Shown: positions 26,977 through 37,902 of the stretch, one piece after another | Numbering within the stretch: position 1 is the first letter of the stretch | How the letters are laid out: every line of letters begins with the position of its first letter | Assembly: GCF_900636515.1 (NCBI RefSeq) | Contig: NZ_LR134287.1 | Span: forward strand, 1,488,001 to 1,552,000 | Direction: 5' to 3' | DNA length: 64,000 bases | Source: Neisseria animalis | GTDB taxonomy: Bacteria; Pseudomonadota; Gammaproteobacteria; Burkholderiales; Neisseriaceae | Notes under the pieces: generated by a model | The model's database searches: none | Told to the model about the DNA's origin: nothing | What the model saw: the letters and a program-made list of their open reading frames with translations, nothing else | Position numbers and translations under genes: made by a program

Positions 26977-28983
26977 TTATTGCATTGTTGCCATTCTGTT
27001 CAGCAACCAATCCAAAAACGCGCCGTATGTTCTGCCCCGTTTGACCTGCTCTTGCTCTTCTGTCGGAATATCGTCCACGGCCGTAGCCAGCAGCAGTTTT
27101 TCTTTATCGCGCCACTTGCGGAATGTGCCTTGTTCAATATCGGTTGCCCCGCTTTCCGTGATGACGATATGTTTGTTGTAACCGTATCCGCACCATGTAT
27201 CGCCATGATTATCCGGAGCGGTCAGATTGCAGCCGGTTTTCAAGTACGCCTGTTCGGGAATACTCAAAGCATACAGGGTCGGCATTACATCTTTATGCGA
27301 ACCGACACGTTCGGGGCGGTATACCGCTTCACCGCGCAGCTGTTCCGGTACATACAGATAAAACGGCACAGCATGACCCAATGCCTGTTCTTCCGCCGAA
27401 GCATAGCCGATGCCCCGCATATTGTGGTCGCCGGTTGCCGCCACAATGGTCTTACCGCTCTGCTTTACCTCATCAATAAATGCGCCCAAGCTATCGTTGG
27501 CATAGCGGAAGGTATTGAAAGCCTCCTCTATTTCGGCGGGCTTGCCCAACTGTTGCAGACGGCTTTGTTCTTCAGCATCAAGCGCCATGCCGATACGCTC
27601 GCCCGTTGGCGGCAGGCGGTATGGCGGATGGTGGGTAATCGACAACATCAGGATAAATACCGGCTGCCCTTCCCGCTCTGCACGCTGCAAACGCTCGGCG
27701 GCATAACGGAACATATATTCGTCCGGCACACCCCAAGTATCGTTGACCGCTTCAGGATAGCGGCGGCGCAATGCCGTTTCGTCTATAAATTCATCAACGC
27801 CCAGATGTTTGGTAAAGTTGTTAAAATCACGCCAGCCTCCGTTGCCCGCCGTAATATAGACGGTTTGGTATCCTGAGGCTTTAAACGGGGCAAACAGATT
27901 GGTGGGATATTTTTTATTTTTTGCCGTACTTTGGCTGATATTGTTTAACGGACTGCGGATAAATAAGCGGTGCATGGTATCCGCCGTACCGTCGCCCTCG
28001 GAAACAAAACGGGTAAACAGCCAATCCTGCTGAAAATGAGGGCGCAATCTGCCCAAAAGGTCGCGCTGCAAAGTATCGAACCGGAACAGGTGCGTACCCA
28101 TGCTCTCCATAACGGCCAAGGCGACATTCGGTCTGGCCGGCAGCTTGTTCTGCTGCGTTTTGGCGGCCAACTCTGTCCAATCCGCACCCGCAACCTGTCG
28201 CCCGGTCATCACGGAAAACAGTTTCCGCCCTTCTTCATCTCCCACTTCGTGAAAGCTGCTGCTGCGGTATTCGCCCACCGCCCAACTTAAGGCGGTAACG
28301 GCATTGGGAACCAGTTTGTTCAAGATGGCAAGCGATGAAACCTGCGCGTCCGACTGGCGCAACGGAAACTTCCCAAAAGATGTGCGGATACCGGCCGTTA
28401 ATGCCAATACGATCATCAAAACCCATAATATCCGCTGCCACCAAGTATCGCTGCAGCGGGTTTCCTTTGCCGCCATGCGAATATGCAGACGGCGGAAGAT
28501 TTGCTGAAACAGCCAGCCGACTGCCAACACGGCAAATATTATCCAAATAACGGGGTAATCCGTCCAAATGGTTTGCAGAACCGCTTGGGTATCGTCTTCC
28601 AACAATCCGAAAACGAATACGTCAAACGGGCGGTCATATACCGCATAATAAAATATGTTGCCCGAAGTCAACGCGGCAAGCAGCGTCAACAGCAGCGCGG
28701 CACAGCGGTAATGTATGCGGTATACGGCCGCCATCAGTTTTTGGTTTGCCAAACCCAATAATGCGGCCAACACCAATATTGCCGACATCAAGGATACGGT
28801 TTTAATGTCGAATAAAAAGCCTTTCAACCACATTGCGGCAACATCGGCAGAATAGGCCGTCTGCAAATCCGCACCGGCATAACGCCCGAACAAATATCCG
28901 CGCCCTGCCGCACACACCATGATGCCCGCAGTAAAAAACAGCAACCACTCCGGCAACAGCTTTTTAAACCACACCCATTTCAT
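26977..28983 (-). CDS. LTA-synthase-like sulfatase-family membrane protein
   Basis: 668 aa from ATG 28983 (MKWVWFKKLLPEWLLFF); the frame is open to 29217, but GGTGAAAG upstream of 28983 and the membrane start favour the shorter form. Four to five membrane helices (residues about 10-230) precede an extracytoplasmic alkaline-phosphatase-superfamily domain: PNVALAVMESMGTH with the likely Thr nucleophile, ITHHPPYRLPP, ATGDHNMRG. This is the layout of LtaS and of phosphoglycerol or phosphoethanolamine transferases. In a Gram-negative the acceptor is unknown; envelope glycan or lipid modification is likely. The coding end touches a miniature element. Confidence 0.82.
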   Translation of the reverse strand: MKWVWFKKLLPEWLLFFTAGIMVCAAGRGYLFGRYAGADLQTAYSADVAAMWLKGFLFDIKTVSLMSAILVLAALLGLANQKLMAAVYRIHYRCAALLLTLLAALTSGNIFYYAVYDRPFDVFVFGLLEDDTQAVLQTIWTDYPVIWIIFAVLAVGWLFQQIFRRLHIRMAAKETRCSDTWWQRILWVLMIVLALTAGIRTSFGKFPLRQSDAQVSSLAILNKLVPNAVTALSWAVGEYRSSSFHEVGDEEGRKLFSVMTGRQVAGADWTELAAKTQQNKLPARPNVALAVMESMGTHLFRFDTLQRDLLGRLRPHFQQDWLFTRFVSEGDGTADTMHRLFIRSPLNNISQSTAKNKKYPTNLFAPFKASGYQTVYITAGNGGWRDFNNFTKHLGVDEFIDETALRRRYPEAVNDTWGVPDEYMFRYAAERLQRAEREGQPVFILMLSITHHPPYRLPPTGERIGMALDAEEQSRLQQLGKPAEIEEAFNTFRYANDSLGAFIDEVKQSGKTIVAATGDHNMRGIGYASAEEQALGHAVPFYLYVPEQLRGEAVYRPERVGSHKDVMPTLYALSIPEQAYLKTGCNLTAPDNHGDTWCGYGYNKHIVITESGATDIEQGTFRKWRDKEKLLLATAVDDIPTEEQEQVKRGRTYGAFLDWLLNRMATMQ

Positions 28984-29277
28984 GATTATTCTTTCACCAA
29001 TATGCTCATTCGGCATAAAAAATACGGCATAGCCCAACCTGCCTGCCGCTTTGTTTCGTTTCATATTGTCCGGCTGTGCTTTCCACTTCACCAGCAAAGC
29101 CGTTTTAAAGATAGCTGTCCGCTGGCCAAAAATGCAAAAAGCAGACGGCCTTACCGCCGCCCGATTGGGTTTCCAGCCCTCGTCAAATTGCAAAGCGGGC
29201 AGAACCGCCACTCCCAACCTACTGCATCAGTTTGCTCGGAAGAAGAAGTTTGCCCGCAATATCCTTCTTACTTGTCG

Positions 29278-30543
29278 TCAACGCGGCTGAATCGGAATAA
29301 TCTTCGGCTGATTACGCTTGGCACCGCCTTCGCAGTAATTGGCTTCGACGTATTCTTCAACAATCTTCAAAAACTCGGCAGCAATATTGTCGCCTTTTAA
29401 AGTCACTTTGCGTTCGCCGTCTACATACACCGGCGCGACAGGCGTTTCGCCCGTGCCCGGCAAGCTGATACCGATATCCGCCAACTTGCTCTCCCCGGGG
29501 CCGTTTACCACGCAGCCCATCACGGCAACATTCAACGACTCTACCCCCGGATAAACAGTACGCCACACGGTCATTTTCTGACGCAGGTAGTTTTGCACGT
29601 CTTGCGCCAACTCTTGGAATACGGTGCTGGTGGTGCGGCCGCATCCGGGACACGCCGTAACCATCGGCGTAAACGAACGCAATCCCATGGTTTGCAGGAT
29701 TTCCTGCCCCACTACCACTTCTTGAGTACGCGGGCTGCCCGGCTCGGGCGTCAATGAAATACGGATGGTATCCCCGATGCCTTCCTGTAATAAAACAGAC
29801 AACGCGGCCGTTGAGGCAACAATGCCTTTGCTGCCCATTCCCGCTTCGGTCAAACCCAAATGCAGCGGATAGCGGCAGCGGCTGCCCAGCTCGCGGTAAA
29901 CTTGAATCAAATCCTGTACGGCACTGACTTTGCACGACAAAATGATTTTATCTTCCGGCAGCCCGAGGCTGACGGCTTTCTCAGCGGATTCAAGCGCGGA
30001 CACAATCAGTGCTTCTTTCATCACTTCTTCCGGTGCCCGCGGATTGGCAGATGCCAAATTTGCATCCATCATGCGCTTGGCCAGACTTTGGTCGAGCGAA
30101 CCCCAGTTCACACCGATACGCACGGCTTTATTGTGCTCTGCCGCGGTTCGAATCATATAGGCGAATTTTTCATCGCCCTTCGCACCCTTGCCGACGTTAC
30201 CCGGATTGATGCGGTATTTTGACAATGCTTTGCCGCACTCGGGAAACTCGGCCAACAGGCGCTCTCCGTTGAAATGGAAATCGCCGATGAGCGGTGTGGT
30301 ATAGCCCATATCATCTAAACGGCTGCGGATTTCGGCCACTTTGGAAGCCGCCTCCGGGCTGTTGACGGTAATCCGAACCATCTCCGATCCGGCATCACTC
30401 AATTCCTTAACCTGCAATGCCGTTGCTTCGGCATCTGCCGTATCGGTATTGGTCATAGACTGCACCACAACGGGAGCTTCCGAACCTATGGTAATGTGGT
30501 CAATTTGTACCTGATGGGTAGACCGGCGTTTGAGTGTGTTCAT
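29278..30543 (-). CDS. ispG: 4-hydroxy-3-methylbut-2-enyl diphosphate synthase
   Basis: 421 aa, methylerythritol-phosphate isoprenoid pathway. The 4Fe-4S ligands are in [11 protein letters not shown] and [10 protein letters not shown]. The N-terminal barrel has [12 protein letters not shown] and [19 protein letters not shown] is typical. It is the last gene of ndk-rlmN-pilW-rodZ-ispG, starting three bases after the rodZ stop. The same order (with pilF for pilW) occurs in E. coli. Confidence 0.96.
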   Translation of the reverse strand: MNTLKRRSTHQVQIDHITIGSEAPVVVQSMTNTDTADAEATALQVKELSDAGSEMVRITVNSPEAASKVAEIRSRLDDMGYTTPLIGDFHFNGERLLAEFPECGKALSKYRINPGNVGKGAKGDEKFAYMIRTAAEHNKAVRIGVNWGSLDQSLAKRMMDANLASANPRAPEEVMKEALIVSALESAEKAVSLGLPEDKIILSCKVSAVQDLIQVYRELGSRCRYPLHLGLTEAGMGSKGIVASTAALSVLLQEGIGDTIRISLTPEPGSPRTQEVVVGQEILQTMGLRSFTPMVTACPGCGRTTSTVFQELAQDVQNYLRQKMTVWRTVYPGVESLNVAVMGCVVNGPGESKLADIGISLPGTGETPVAPVYVDGERKVTLKGDNIAAEFLKIVEEYVEANYCEGGAKRNQPKIIPIQPR

Positions 30544-30546
30544 GGT

Positions 30547-31407
30547 TTATTTTCCTGCGCGGAAGGAAACGGATTTTCGTCCTTCCCTACGGTATGCTTT
30601 CAAATCAATCGGTGTGCCGCCGAAATTGGCTTGCGCTTCGGCAGCAATGCCAATCCAAACTTCATAAGGTGCGCCGCCGCGCTCCCTGTGTTCGCTCCCT
30701 GCTGCCACAATGCCTTCAAATACCAGCTTGCCGCTGTTATCCCGGATAACCAAACGGCTGCGGTAGTGAGGTTTAATCCACAGTTCATCGGCCGCAACGC
30801 TGACTTCCGGAACAACCGGTTCGGAAGCGGCTGCCTGCTTCAAGGTATCCGAAGCGGCAACTTCCATGCTGCTTTCTTCAGTCATCGGCGATACGGTTAC
30901 ATTGCTGGCTTGCAATGCCGGCGCCTGCAGGCTGTTTTGTACGGCATTGCTGTCTGCTTCGTTCTGCCGGTTGTTTTCCGTTTGGGATTTGTTCTGCCAA
31001 GCATAGATCCCTCCGCCAACCAGCAACAATGCCGCCAAAGCCAAAATCCATTTAGGGAACGCCGTTTTTCCACCTTCCCGATAATCGAAACCGCCATCTT
31101 CCTTGCGGTTGACCAAATAGGCATGGCTGCTTTCCTGCGGCACGACGGTTTGCAGACGGCCTTCAATCTCCGATGTGTCCATATTGATCATACGGGCATA
31201 GGAGCGTAAAAAACCCATCACGAATACAACGCCGGCAAAAGATGAATAATCACCTTTTTCCAAGGCTTCGATCTGCTGCTCCGACAGCTTCAAGCGCTGG
31301 GCAACGTCTGCAACAGAAATACCTGATTTTTCGCGGATTTGCCGCAATTCGCCACCCAATGCTCGAGCGGCTTCTTTGTGATAAACGTGTGATGACTGGT
31401 TCTGCAT
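30547..31407 (-). CDS. rodZ: RodZ-type cell-shape protein (HTH plus DUF4115)
   Basis: 286 aa. A cytoplasmic XRE-like HTH (GGELRQIREKSGISVADVA, then LKLSEQQIEALE, residues about 17-85) is followed by one membrane helix (residues about 118-140) and a periplasmic low-complexity linker into a DUF4115 beta domain (ELWIKPHYRSRLVIRDNSGK). RodZ links MreB filaments to the wall-synthesis machine; some Neisseria are cocci, so presence may go with rod shape or another role. Tightly packed between pilW and ispG. Confidence 0.88.
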   Translation of the reverse strand: MQNQSSHVYHKEAARALGGELRQIREKSGISVADVAQRLKLSEQQIEALEKGDYSSFAGVVFVMGFLRSYARMINMDTSEIEGRLQTVVPQESSHAYLVNRKEDGGFDYREGGKTAFPKWILALAALLLVGGGIYAWQNKSQTENNRQNEADSNAVQNSLQAPALQASNVTVSPMTEESSMEVAASDTLKQAAASEPVVPEVSVAADELWIKPHYRSRLVIRDNSGKLVFEGIVAAGSEHRERGGAPYEVWIGIAAEAQANFGGTPIDLKAYRREGRKSVSFRAGK

Positions 31408-31411
31408 GAGT

Positions 31412-32167
31412 TTAACGACCCGTGGTAATGGTTTGCAACGCCTCCGAATAAGGGAAACGTGCCTTCAGTTGTTCTTCATAGATAGCGGCCTGTCGGGTAT
31501 CGCCCGAAGCCTGCGCCAACTGCCAGCCCAACAACAAATCATCGGCCGGCAACAAGCCGTTTGTTTGATTCAGGTATTGGCGGAAGTGGCTGTTTGCTTC
31601 GCTCAGACGGCCTTGCTGCCATTTGGCACGCGCCCACTCTTTGAATACCGGCGCAAATTCGGGATTGGCGGCCAACGCACGTTCAAAATAGGCATCGGCA
31701 AGCGCATATTGCCCTGATTTCGCACTGCATACGCCTTTATTAAAATGGGCGACATAAGGCGTAGGATAAGTCGGATCCGCCAATGCTTTATCAAAATAAG
31801 CAATCGCCTCGGCAGGACGGTTCAACCTGCTGCAAACAAACCAGCCGTAGTTATTATTGGCTTCCGCACTGTCCGGCTTCAGCGACAATGCCGTCCGGAA
31901 ACTTTCCTGCGCTTTATCATCTACCTTCAGATATTGGTAAATCCCCGCCCGCACCAACCACGCTGCTTCGTTTTTGCGGTTGGCTCCCAAAGCCTCTTCT
32001 ATGCTGGCGGTTGCCTGCCGGTAGTTTTCCGACCGCATATATTCCAATGCCAAACGGGTTTTGATGTCCGACACTTGCTCCGCGCGCATCTTGGCTTCCG
32101 AACCGAGATTTGTTCCGCAAGCTGCCAAGATACATGCGGACAACACCGGCAGCCAGTTTGCCTTCAT
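31412..32167 (-). CDS. pilW: Type IV pilus biogenesis/stability lipoprotein PilW
   Basis: 251-252 aa depending on which of two adjacent ATGs (32170, 32167) is used. Lipobox LAAC at the end of the signal peptide, then six TPR units (LALEYMRSENYRQATASIEE, DSAEANNNYGWFVC, PTPYVAHFNKGVCS, NPEFAPVFKEWARAKW). PilW (PilF in Pseudomonas) stabilises pili and helps the PilQ secretin assemble. It matters for DNA uptake, in line with the dense uptake sequences. Four bases separate it from rodZ. Confidence 0.92.
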   Translation of the reverse strand: MKANWLPVLSACILAACGTNLGSEAKMRAEQVSDIKTRLALEYMRSENYRQATASIEEALGANRKNEAAWLVRAGIYQYLKVDDKAQESFRTALSLKPDSAEANNNYGWFVCSRLNRPAEAIAYFDKALADPTYPTPYVAHFNKGVCSAKSGQYALADAYFERALAANPEFAPVFKEWARAKWQQGRLSEANSHFRQYLNQTNGLLPADDLLLGWQLAQASGDTRQAAIYEEQLKARFPYSEALQTITTGR

Positions 32168-32179
32168 CATTGATTCGCC

Positions 32180-33268
32180 TTATTTCTCCACCACAATCTG
32201 CTGCCATTTCTGCTGGCGTTTGGTTTTATCCTGAACCTGCCCCGCCAGTTGTCCGCAAGCTGCGTCGATGTCATCTCCACGGGTTTTGCGAACCGTAACC
32301 ACAAAGCCTGCCTGCTGCAGAATATCGCGGAAAATGCGGATATTCTCATTGCTGGAACGCTCGTAACCCGAGTTTGGGAACGGATTGAACGGAATCAGAT
32401 TGAATTTGCACGGTACGTCTTTAACCAGCTCGATCAATTCCCGGGCGTGTTGCGCTTTGTCATTAATGCCGTCGAGCATCACATATTCAAAAGTAATGAA
32501 GTCCCGCGGTGCTTTAACCAAATAACGCTGACACGCCGCCATCAATTCTTTCAGCGGATATTTTTTATTCAGCGGCACAATCTCATCGCGCACTGTATCG
32601 TTGGAGGCGTGCAGCGACACGGCCAACGCCACCGGTACGGCATCTCGTAATCTGTCCATTTGCGGCACCATTCCCGAAGTGGAAACCGTTACCCTGCGGC
32701 GGCTCAAACCGTAGCCGTGGTCGTCGAGCATAATGCTCAAAGCGGTAACGACATTGTCGAAATTCGCCATCGGCTCGCCCATGCCCATCATGACCACATT
32801 GGAAATCACGCGTTCGTTTTTCGGCGTAACGCCCATGGCTTTGTTTGCCCACCACAGTTGTCCGATAATTTCGGCGGCCGTCAGATTACGGTTGAAACCT
32901 TGTCGCCCTGTCGAACAAAACGTACATTCCAATGCACAGCCTACTTGCGAGGAGATACACAGCGTACCGCGCTCGGCTTCGGGAATAAATACCGTTTCCA
33001 CGCCGTTGCCCGTACCGACATCCAGCAGCCATTTCCGCGTGCCGTCCGAAGACTCCTGCGCGGTCATCAACTGCGGAATGCCGATTACTGCCTGTTCGTT
33101 CAATTTGTAACGCAATGATTTGGCCAAGTCGGTCATTTCATCAAAATCAGCCGCACCGGCTTGATGAATCCAACGCATCACCTGTTTGGCACGAAACGGC
33201 TTTTCGCCCATTTGTGCAAAGTGTTCGGTCAATCCCGGCAAATCAAAATTCAGTAGATTGGTTTTCAT
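32180..33268 (-). CDS. rlmN: 23S rRNA / tRNA adenine-C2 methyltransferase RlmN
   Basis: 362 aa radical-SAM methyltransferase acting on A2503 of 23S rRNA and A37 of some tRNAs. The cluster motif [11 protein letters not shown] is near residue 112; [12 protein letters not shown] and [17 protein letters not shown] are family marks, and the catalytic Cys is in [16 protein letters not shown]. The start [12 protein letters not shown] at 33268 was preferred to an ATG at 33328 because the family begins there. First of four packed genes ending with ispG. Confidence 0.95.
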   Translation of the reverse strand: MKTNLLNFDLPGLTEHFAQMGEKPFRAKQVMRWIHQAGAADFDEMTDLAKSLRYKLNEQAVIGIPQLMTAQESSDGTRKWLLDVGTGNGVETVFIPEAERGTLCISSQVGCALECTFCSTGRQGFNRNLTAAEIIGQLWWANKAMGVTPKNERVISNVVMMGMGEPMANFDNVVTALSIMLDDHGYGLSRRRVTVSTSGMVPQMDRLRDAVPVALAVSLHASNDTVRDEIVPLNKKYPLKELMAACQRYLVKAPRDFITFEYVMLDGINDKAQHARELIELVKDVPCKFNLIPFNPFPNSGYERSSNENIRIFRDILQQAGFVVTVRKTRGDDIDAACGQLAGQVQDKTKRQQKWQQIVVEK

Positions 33269-33479
33269 GTATTCTGAAGACTTTATGCTGATCGGAATAT
33301 GCTGCCGATTATCCGGCATGGCGCACATTCTCTGTTTACTTTACTCATCAGGCCGTATCCTGAAGCGGTACGGATAATCTGTCTTCTGCGCCGACAGTTA
33401 TCCAACCGACACAACCATCAAAGCCAGCCAATAACAGTATCTTTATCCATTCCGTACTCAAACGGTTAAATTAAAACGA

Positions 33480-33635
33480 CAAAACATAGTTATCTGACAC
33501 AGAACAATACGGTATTGCCACACCCTAGCCGAAGAGACGGCCAAGCGAAGCTGCTGAAGCAGTCAGCCTACACCCGATATTGTCTGTACAGTCTGCGGCT
33601 TTTTTCCATTCTGCGTTATTCGACAATACATAATA
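33480..33635. repeat. Decayed long-form Correia-like element
   Basis: The right part (GTCTGTACAGTCTGCGGC, then TTCTGCGTTATTCGACAATA) parallels the core and end of the 107 bp elements. The left part has AAACATAGTTATCTGACACAG and an extra middle (AGCGAAGCTGCTGAAGCAGTC) recalling the internal segment of full-length Correia elements. Ends are too worn to define exactly. Confidence 0.5.
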
Positions 33636-33695
33636 TGCCGCTTTAATTTAACTGCCTGAAACCCGAAATCAAGTTTGCAAGCCATATCTGCCGCA

Positions 33696-33734
33696 TTTGC
33701 AGACGGCCTTTCCAACAATCATGCCGTCTGCAAA
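33696..33734 (-). terminator. ndk terminator (inverted uptake sequences)
   Basis: TTTGCAGACGGC and GCCGTCTGCAAA with a 15-base loop, about 70 bp beyond the ndk stop. Confidence 0.6.
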
Positions 33735-33805
33735 TACAGCAAACACAGTTTTCCGGCCGCCCGAACAGAAAAATACTGTCCGAACGGCACGGTTTTGCCC
33801 GGAAA

Positions 33806-34231
33806 TTAGCGTGGGCAGATTTCGCTGTCTTGGAAGAAGTAAGCAATTTCGATTGCCGCATTCTCCAAGCTGTCGGAACCGTGAACAGCATTGGCATCGA
33901 TGGAAGCTGCGAAATCCGCGCGAATTGTGCCCGGAGCAGCTTCGGCAGGATTGGTTGCACCCATCAGCTCGCGGTTTTTCGCTACGGCATTTTCACCTTC
34001 CAAAACCTGAATCATCACCGGTCCGCTGGTCATGAAAGCCACCAAGTCGGCAAAAAACGGGCGTTCTTTGTGTACGGCGTAAAAGCCTTCGGCTTCGGCT
34101 TTACTCAAATGTTTCATTTTGGCAGCAATGATACGCAAACCGTTGTCTTCAAAACGGCTGTAAATTTTACCGATAACATTTTTACCTACAGCATCAGGTT
34201 TTACAATGGAAATAGTACGTTCGATAGCCAT
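33806..34231 (-). CDS. ndk: Nucleoside diphosphate kinase
   Basis: 141 aa, the usual bacterial length. It transfers the terminal phosphate between nucleoside tri- and diphosphates. [12 protein letters not shown] at the start binds the nucleotide, [14 protein letters not shown] is conserved, and NAVHGSDS carries the catalytic His. It heads the conserved ndk-rlmN-pilW-rodZ-ispG order, though 537 bp with a decayed repeat separate it from rlmN. Confidence 0.97.
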   Translation of the reverse strand: MAIERTISIVKPDAVGKNVIGKIYSRFEDNGLRIIAAKMKHLSKAEAEGFYAVHKERPFFADLVAFMTSGPVMIQVLEGENAVAKNRELMGATNPAEAAPGTIRADFAASIDANAVHGSDSLENAAIEIAYFFQDSEICPR

Positions 34232-34365
34232 AAAATTCTCCTTAACATATTGGGGTTTATATCATGATTACCGACAAAAGCCGTCTGCAAAACAACGGCA
34301 CGGACAAGCGGCGCTATTCTACCAAAATTCCTTACGGCTTGGTAAAAAGCTGGGGTATGCGGCGG

Positions 34366-35505
34366 TTATTTCCGACCGAGAGTCAAATGGGGCTGTTCCA
34401 AATACACTTCCGACTGCATCTCCACCATACGGCTGGCAGTACGGGTAAACTCTTGGGCAAAATCACCTTCCACATAAATATCGTTTACATCAACCGCGCT
34501 GGTGGCGCACAATTTGACCCGGAAATCATACAACACGTCGATCAGCCAAGTCAGACGGCGCGCCTCGGCTTTTTCCTGCGGGGTAAGACGTTCCAAGCCC
34601 GATACGAATACGATTTCGTAATGTTCCGCCAGATGCAGGTAGTCAGCCTGTGAGCGAGGGCCGAAACACAAAGCGCGGAAGTCAAACCAAACCGCACGTT
34701 CCGCATTCGCCTTGTGCGGAATCTCACGACCGTGAATAATACTGATACCCGGATTCAGTTCAGACAAGCCCGACATATCTTTAAACAGCGCGGCCAGTTT
34801 TTGTTCGTTTTCCTCACTGTTCGGAACAAAGAAAATCTCCGCCGGTTTCAAAGTACGCAAACGGTAGTCTTCCCCTCCGTCCACATTTAAAACGGTCAAG
34901 CTGGCTTCAATCAAAGCAATGGTCGGCAAAAAGCTGCTGCGGTTCTGCCCTTGCGGATACAGCTCCGACGGCGCATAGTTGGACGTTGCCACCACCACCA
35001 CTCCTTCATTGAGCAGATTTTCCAGCAAACGACCCAAAATCATCGCATCGGCAATGTCGCTGACGTGAAATTCGTCAAAACACAAAACCCGTGTTTCATT
35101 AGAAATTTCCAAAGCCACCGCTTTAAGCGGATTAGCCTCACTTTTCAACCCTTTCAAGCGGTTATGGATTTCCGCCATAAACGCATGAAAGTGTACGCGG
35201 CGTTTGCGCTTATACGGCAAACAGCCGAAAAACGCATCCATCAAAAAGCTCTTGCCTCGTCCGACACCGCCGTAAAAATACAAACCTTTCGGCACTTGGG
35301 GAGAACGTAAGCTGCGCCCCAAAAACCGGTTGCGCTTACGCTTGAACATCATCAATTCCGTCCATAAACGGTCCAGATATTCTATTGCGGTTGCCTGAGC
35401 CTTATCGCTGATAAAGCCCGGCTGTTGTGCTGCGGCCTGATACCAAGTTAACGGACTGTGGTTTTCAAAAGAAGGGGGAACAAACAAATTTTCTCTATCA
35501 CTCAT
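34366..35505 (-). CDS. zapE: AFG1-family cell division ATPase ZapE
   Basis: 379 aa AAA-type ATPase. Walker A GGVGRGKSFLMDAFF near residue 80, Walker B LCFDEFHVSDIADA near 140, and sensor segments VVVATSNYAPSELYP. In E. coli ZapE acts on FtsZ rings during constriction, mainly under stress. Single gene between ndk and ihfB on the same strand. Confidence 0.92.
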   Translation of the reverse strand: MSDRENLFVPPSFENHSPLTWYQAAAQQPGFISDKAQATAIEYLDRLWTELMMFKRKRNRFLGRSLRSPQVPKGLYFYGGVGRGKSFLMDAFFGCLPYKRKRRVHFHAFMAEIHNRLKGLKSEANPLKAVALEISNETRVLCFDEFHVSDIADAMILGRLLENLLNEGVVVVATSNYAPSELYPQGQNRSSFLPTIALIEASLTVLNVDGGEDYRLRTLKPAEIFFVPNSEENEQKLAALFKDMSGLSELNPGISIIHGREIPHKANAERAVWFDFRALCFGPRSQADYLHLAEHYEIVFVSGLERLTPQEKAEARRLTWLIDVLYDFRVKLCATSAVDVNDIYVEGDFAQEFTRTASRMVEMQSEVYLEQPHLTLGRK

Positions 35506-35687
35506 TCTCTAGCCTTATTTTCATTATCGCGGATTGTGTTGTCTGCAACGGCAACCGGATTATTGTACAAATATGTTGCCTGAATCGGCATTATAAATGA
35601 TTTCAGACGGCCTCCAAGCCCGATTACCATGTATTCTCCCGCACTCTGTCATAATTTGACGTTATATATCGGATTTATATAAGAAAA

Positions 35688-35709
35688 AACGCCGCATTTC
35701 TGCGGCGTT
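35688..35709 (-). terminator. ihfB terminator
   Basis: AACGCCGCA and TGCGGCGTT with a four-base loop; on the minus strand a run of T follows. It is not built from uptake words. Confidence 0.85.
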
Positions 35710-35722
35710 TGCTTTACTGGTT

Positions 35723-36037
35723 TCAATTGGCGTCTTTTTGTAAAGCCATATCCACGCGTTCACGCAATTCTTTACCCGGTTTGAAGTGGGGAACGTGCTT
35801 TTCGGGCACTTCCACACGTTCTCCGGTTTTCGGATTACGGCCAATACGCGCCGGACGATGGTTCAAGTCGAAGCTGCCGAAACCGCGGATTTCAATGCGT
35901 TGGCCGCGTGCCAGCGATCGGGTCATGGTATCCACCAAAACTTTTACGCTGTACTCAACATCTTTGGCCATCAGCTGGTTACCGTTTTTCTCGGCAAATA
36001 CCTCTGCCAAACGAACCATTAATTCAGACTTGGTCAT
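35723..36037 (-). CDS. ihfB: Integration host factor beta subunit
   Basis: 104 aa HU/IHF-fold DNA-bending protein ([39 protein letters not shown]). The beta-arm proline is in RNPKTGE. It works with IhfA. It follows rpsA by 13 bp, as in E. coli cmk-rpsA-ihfB. Classical full-length Correia elements contain an IHF site; the short form found in this window lacks that internal part. Confidence 0.97.
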   Translation of the reverse strand: MTKSELMVRLAEVFAEKNGNQLMAKDVEYSVKVLVDTMTRSLARGQRIEIRGFGSFDLNHRPARIGRNPKTGERVEVPEKHVPHFKPGKELRERVDMALQKDAN

Positions 36038-36050
36038 CTTGTCCGCAACC

Positions 36051-37736
36051 TTATTCTTGGTCGCCTGACAGTTTGGCTTTCAGCAGGTCACCCAAGCTGG
36101 TTGTACCGGCGCTGGCAGTTGCGGCTGCATTTACCGAGTTCAGTACATCGCGGCTTTCTTTAGCGTCTTTTGCTTTTACAGACAAGCGGATGCTGCGGTT
36201 TTTGCGGTCAACGGTAACGATAACGGCTTCAACTTCGTCGCCTTCGTTCAGCTTGGTTGACAAGTCTTCAACGCGGTCGGCGGCAAATTCGGCAGCCGGC
36301 AGGTAGGCTTCAACTTCTTCAGTCAGCGCAACCACAGCACCTTTGGCATCAACAGACTTCACAGTACCTTTAACCAAAGCACCTTTGTCGTTTACGCTGA
36401 TGAAGTTATTGAACGGATCGCCTTCCAGTTGCTTGATGCCCAAAGAGATACGCTCTTTGTCAACGTCGATGGCCAATACAACGGCTTCAACTTCTTCGCC
36501 TTTTTTGTATTTGCGTACAGCTTCTTCGCCGGACTCGGTCCAAGACAGATCAGACAAGTGAACCAGACCGTCGATACCACCCGGCAAGCCTACGAATACG
36601 CCGAAGTCGGTGATGGATTTAACCGCACCGGAGATTTTGTCACCTTTGTTGTGGTTGGCGGCAAACTCTTCCCAAGGATTGGCTTGGCATTGTTTCATGC
36701 CCAAAGAGATACGGCGGCGGTCTTCGTCGATTTCCAGAATCATTACTTCGACTTCGTCACCCAACTGTACCACTTTGCTCGGGTGTACGTTTTTGTTGGT
36801 CCAGTCCATTTCGGAAACGTGTACCAAACCTTCGATGCCTTGTTCGATTTCAACGAATGCACCGTAGTCGGTCAGGTTAGACACTTTACCGAACAGACGG
36901 GTACCCTGCGGGTAACGGCGAGTCAGACCGTTCCAAGGATCTTCGCCCAGTTGTTTCATACCCAGAGAAACGCGTTGTTTTTCTTGGTCGAATTTCAGCA
37001 CTTTGGCTTCAACTTCCTGACCAACTTCCAACACTTCGCTCGGGTGTTTCACACGGCGCCATGCCAGATCGGTAATGTGCAGCAAACCGTCGATGCCGCC
37101 CAAGTCAACGAATGCACCGTAGTCAGTGATGTTTTTAACGATACCTTTAACCACTGCACCTTCTTGCAGGTTTTCCAGCAGGGCTTTGCGCTCTTCGCCC
37201 AAAGTCGCTTCCAGAACCGCGCGGCGGGATACCACAACATTGTTGCGTTTTTTGTCCAACTTGATGACTTTGAACTCAATCTCTTTGCCTTCAAAGTGAG
37301 AGGTGTCTTTCACCGGACGTACATCAACCAAAGAACCCGGCAGGAATGCGCGGATGCTGTTGATCATAACGGTCAGGCCGCCTTTTACTTTGCCGTTGAT
37401 GACGCCGGACAGAATGTCGCCGTTTTCCATGGCTTCTTCCAGAGCAATCCAGTCGGCAGCGCGTTTGGCTTTTTCGCGTGACAATTTGGTTTCGCCGAAA
37501 CCGTTTTCAACGGATTCGATGGTTACGGTAACGAAATCGCCTACTTTAACTTCAATCTCGCCCTGAGCGTTTTTGAATTCAGCTACGTCAATCAGAGATT
37601 CTGATTTCAGGCCGGCGTTTACGGTTACGAAGTTTTGGTCGATGCCTACTACCTCGGCAGTAATCACCTCACCCGGATTCATCTCTTGCAGGGTAAAGCT
37701 TTCTTCCAACAGCTGGGCAAAATTTTCCATAGTCAT
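36051..37736 (-). CDS. rpsA: 30S ribosomal protein S1
   Basis: 561 aa with six S1 RNA-binding repeats: two divergent N-terminal ones that contact the ribosome and four C-terminal ones for mRNA (recurring DYGAFV, GLVHVSE/GLLHITD and RISLGMKQ motifs). Two in-frame ATGs (37736 and 37730) are close; which is used cannot be decided. It lies downstream of cmk with an uptake hairpin between them, and before ihfB. Confidence 0.97.
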   Translation of the reverse strand: MTMENFAQLLEESFTLQEMNPGEVITAEVVGIDQNFVTVNAGLKSESLIDVAEFKNAQGEIEVKVGDFVTVTIESVENGFGETKLSREKAKRAADWIALEEAMENGDILSGVINGKVKGGLTVMINSIRAFLPGSLVDVRPVKDTSHFEGKEIEFKVIKLDKKRNNVVVSRRAVLEATLGEERKALLENLQEGAVVKGIVKNITDYGAFVDLGGIDGLLHITDLAWRRVKHPSEVLEVGQEVEAKVLKFDQEKQRVSLGMKQLGEDPWNGLTRRYPQGTRLFGKVSNLTDYGAFVEIEQGIEGLVHVSEMDWTNKNVHPSKVVQLGDEVEVMILEIDEDRRRISLGMKQCQANPWEEFAANHNKGDKISGAVKSITDFGVFVGLPGGIDGLVHLSDLSWTESGEEAVRKYKKGEEVEAVVLAIDVDKERISLGIKQLEGDPFNNFISVNDKGALVKGTVKSVDAKGAVVALTEEVEAYLPAAEFAADRVEDLSTKLNEGDEVEAVIVTVDRKNRSIRLSVKAKDAKESRDVLNSVNAAATASAGTTSLGDLLKAKLSGDQE

Positions 37737-37829
37737 ATACTAACTCTTTTCGGTACACCGCCAAGGGGTGCGGGGTTGGTTGTGAAAATCTGCCGCCCTT
37801 GGCGCGACAGACGGATAAAATGCAATATA

Positions 37830-37863
37830 TGCAGACGGCCTTTTACCTGAAAGGCCGTCTGCA
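37830..37863 (-). terminator. Inverted uptake hairpin between cmk and rpsA
   Basis: TGCAGACGGCCTTT and AAAGGCCGTCTGCA form a 14-bp stem in front of rpsA. It may end part of the cmk transcripts, leaving rpsA on its own promoter. Confidence 0.65.
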
Positions 37864-37902
37864 AAAAACTTTTCGGATTATACAGCAGTTTTTCCAAATA
37901 AT

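Larger units (their letters stand above)
33269..33805. other. Intergenic region between ndk and rlmN
   Basis: More than 500 bp with no supported gene. It contains a decayed Correia-type element (about 33480-33635) and an inverted uptake pair. Confidence 0.5.

Noticed and set aside
36429..37481. 350-codon open frame opposite rpsA
   Set aside because: Antisense to ribosomal protein S1; composition (runs of Phe, Asn, Val) mirrors the S1 repeats, not a real protein.
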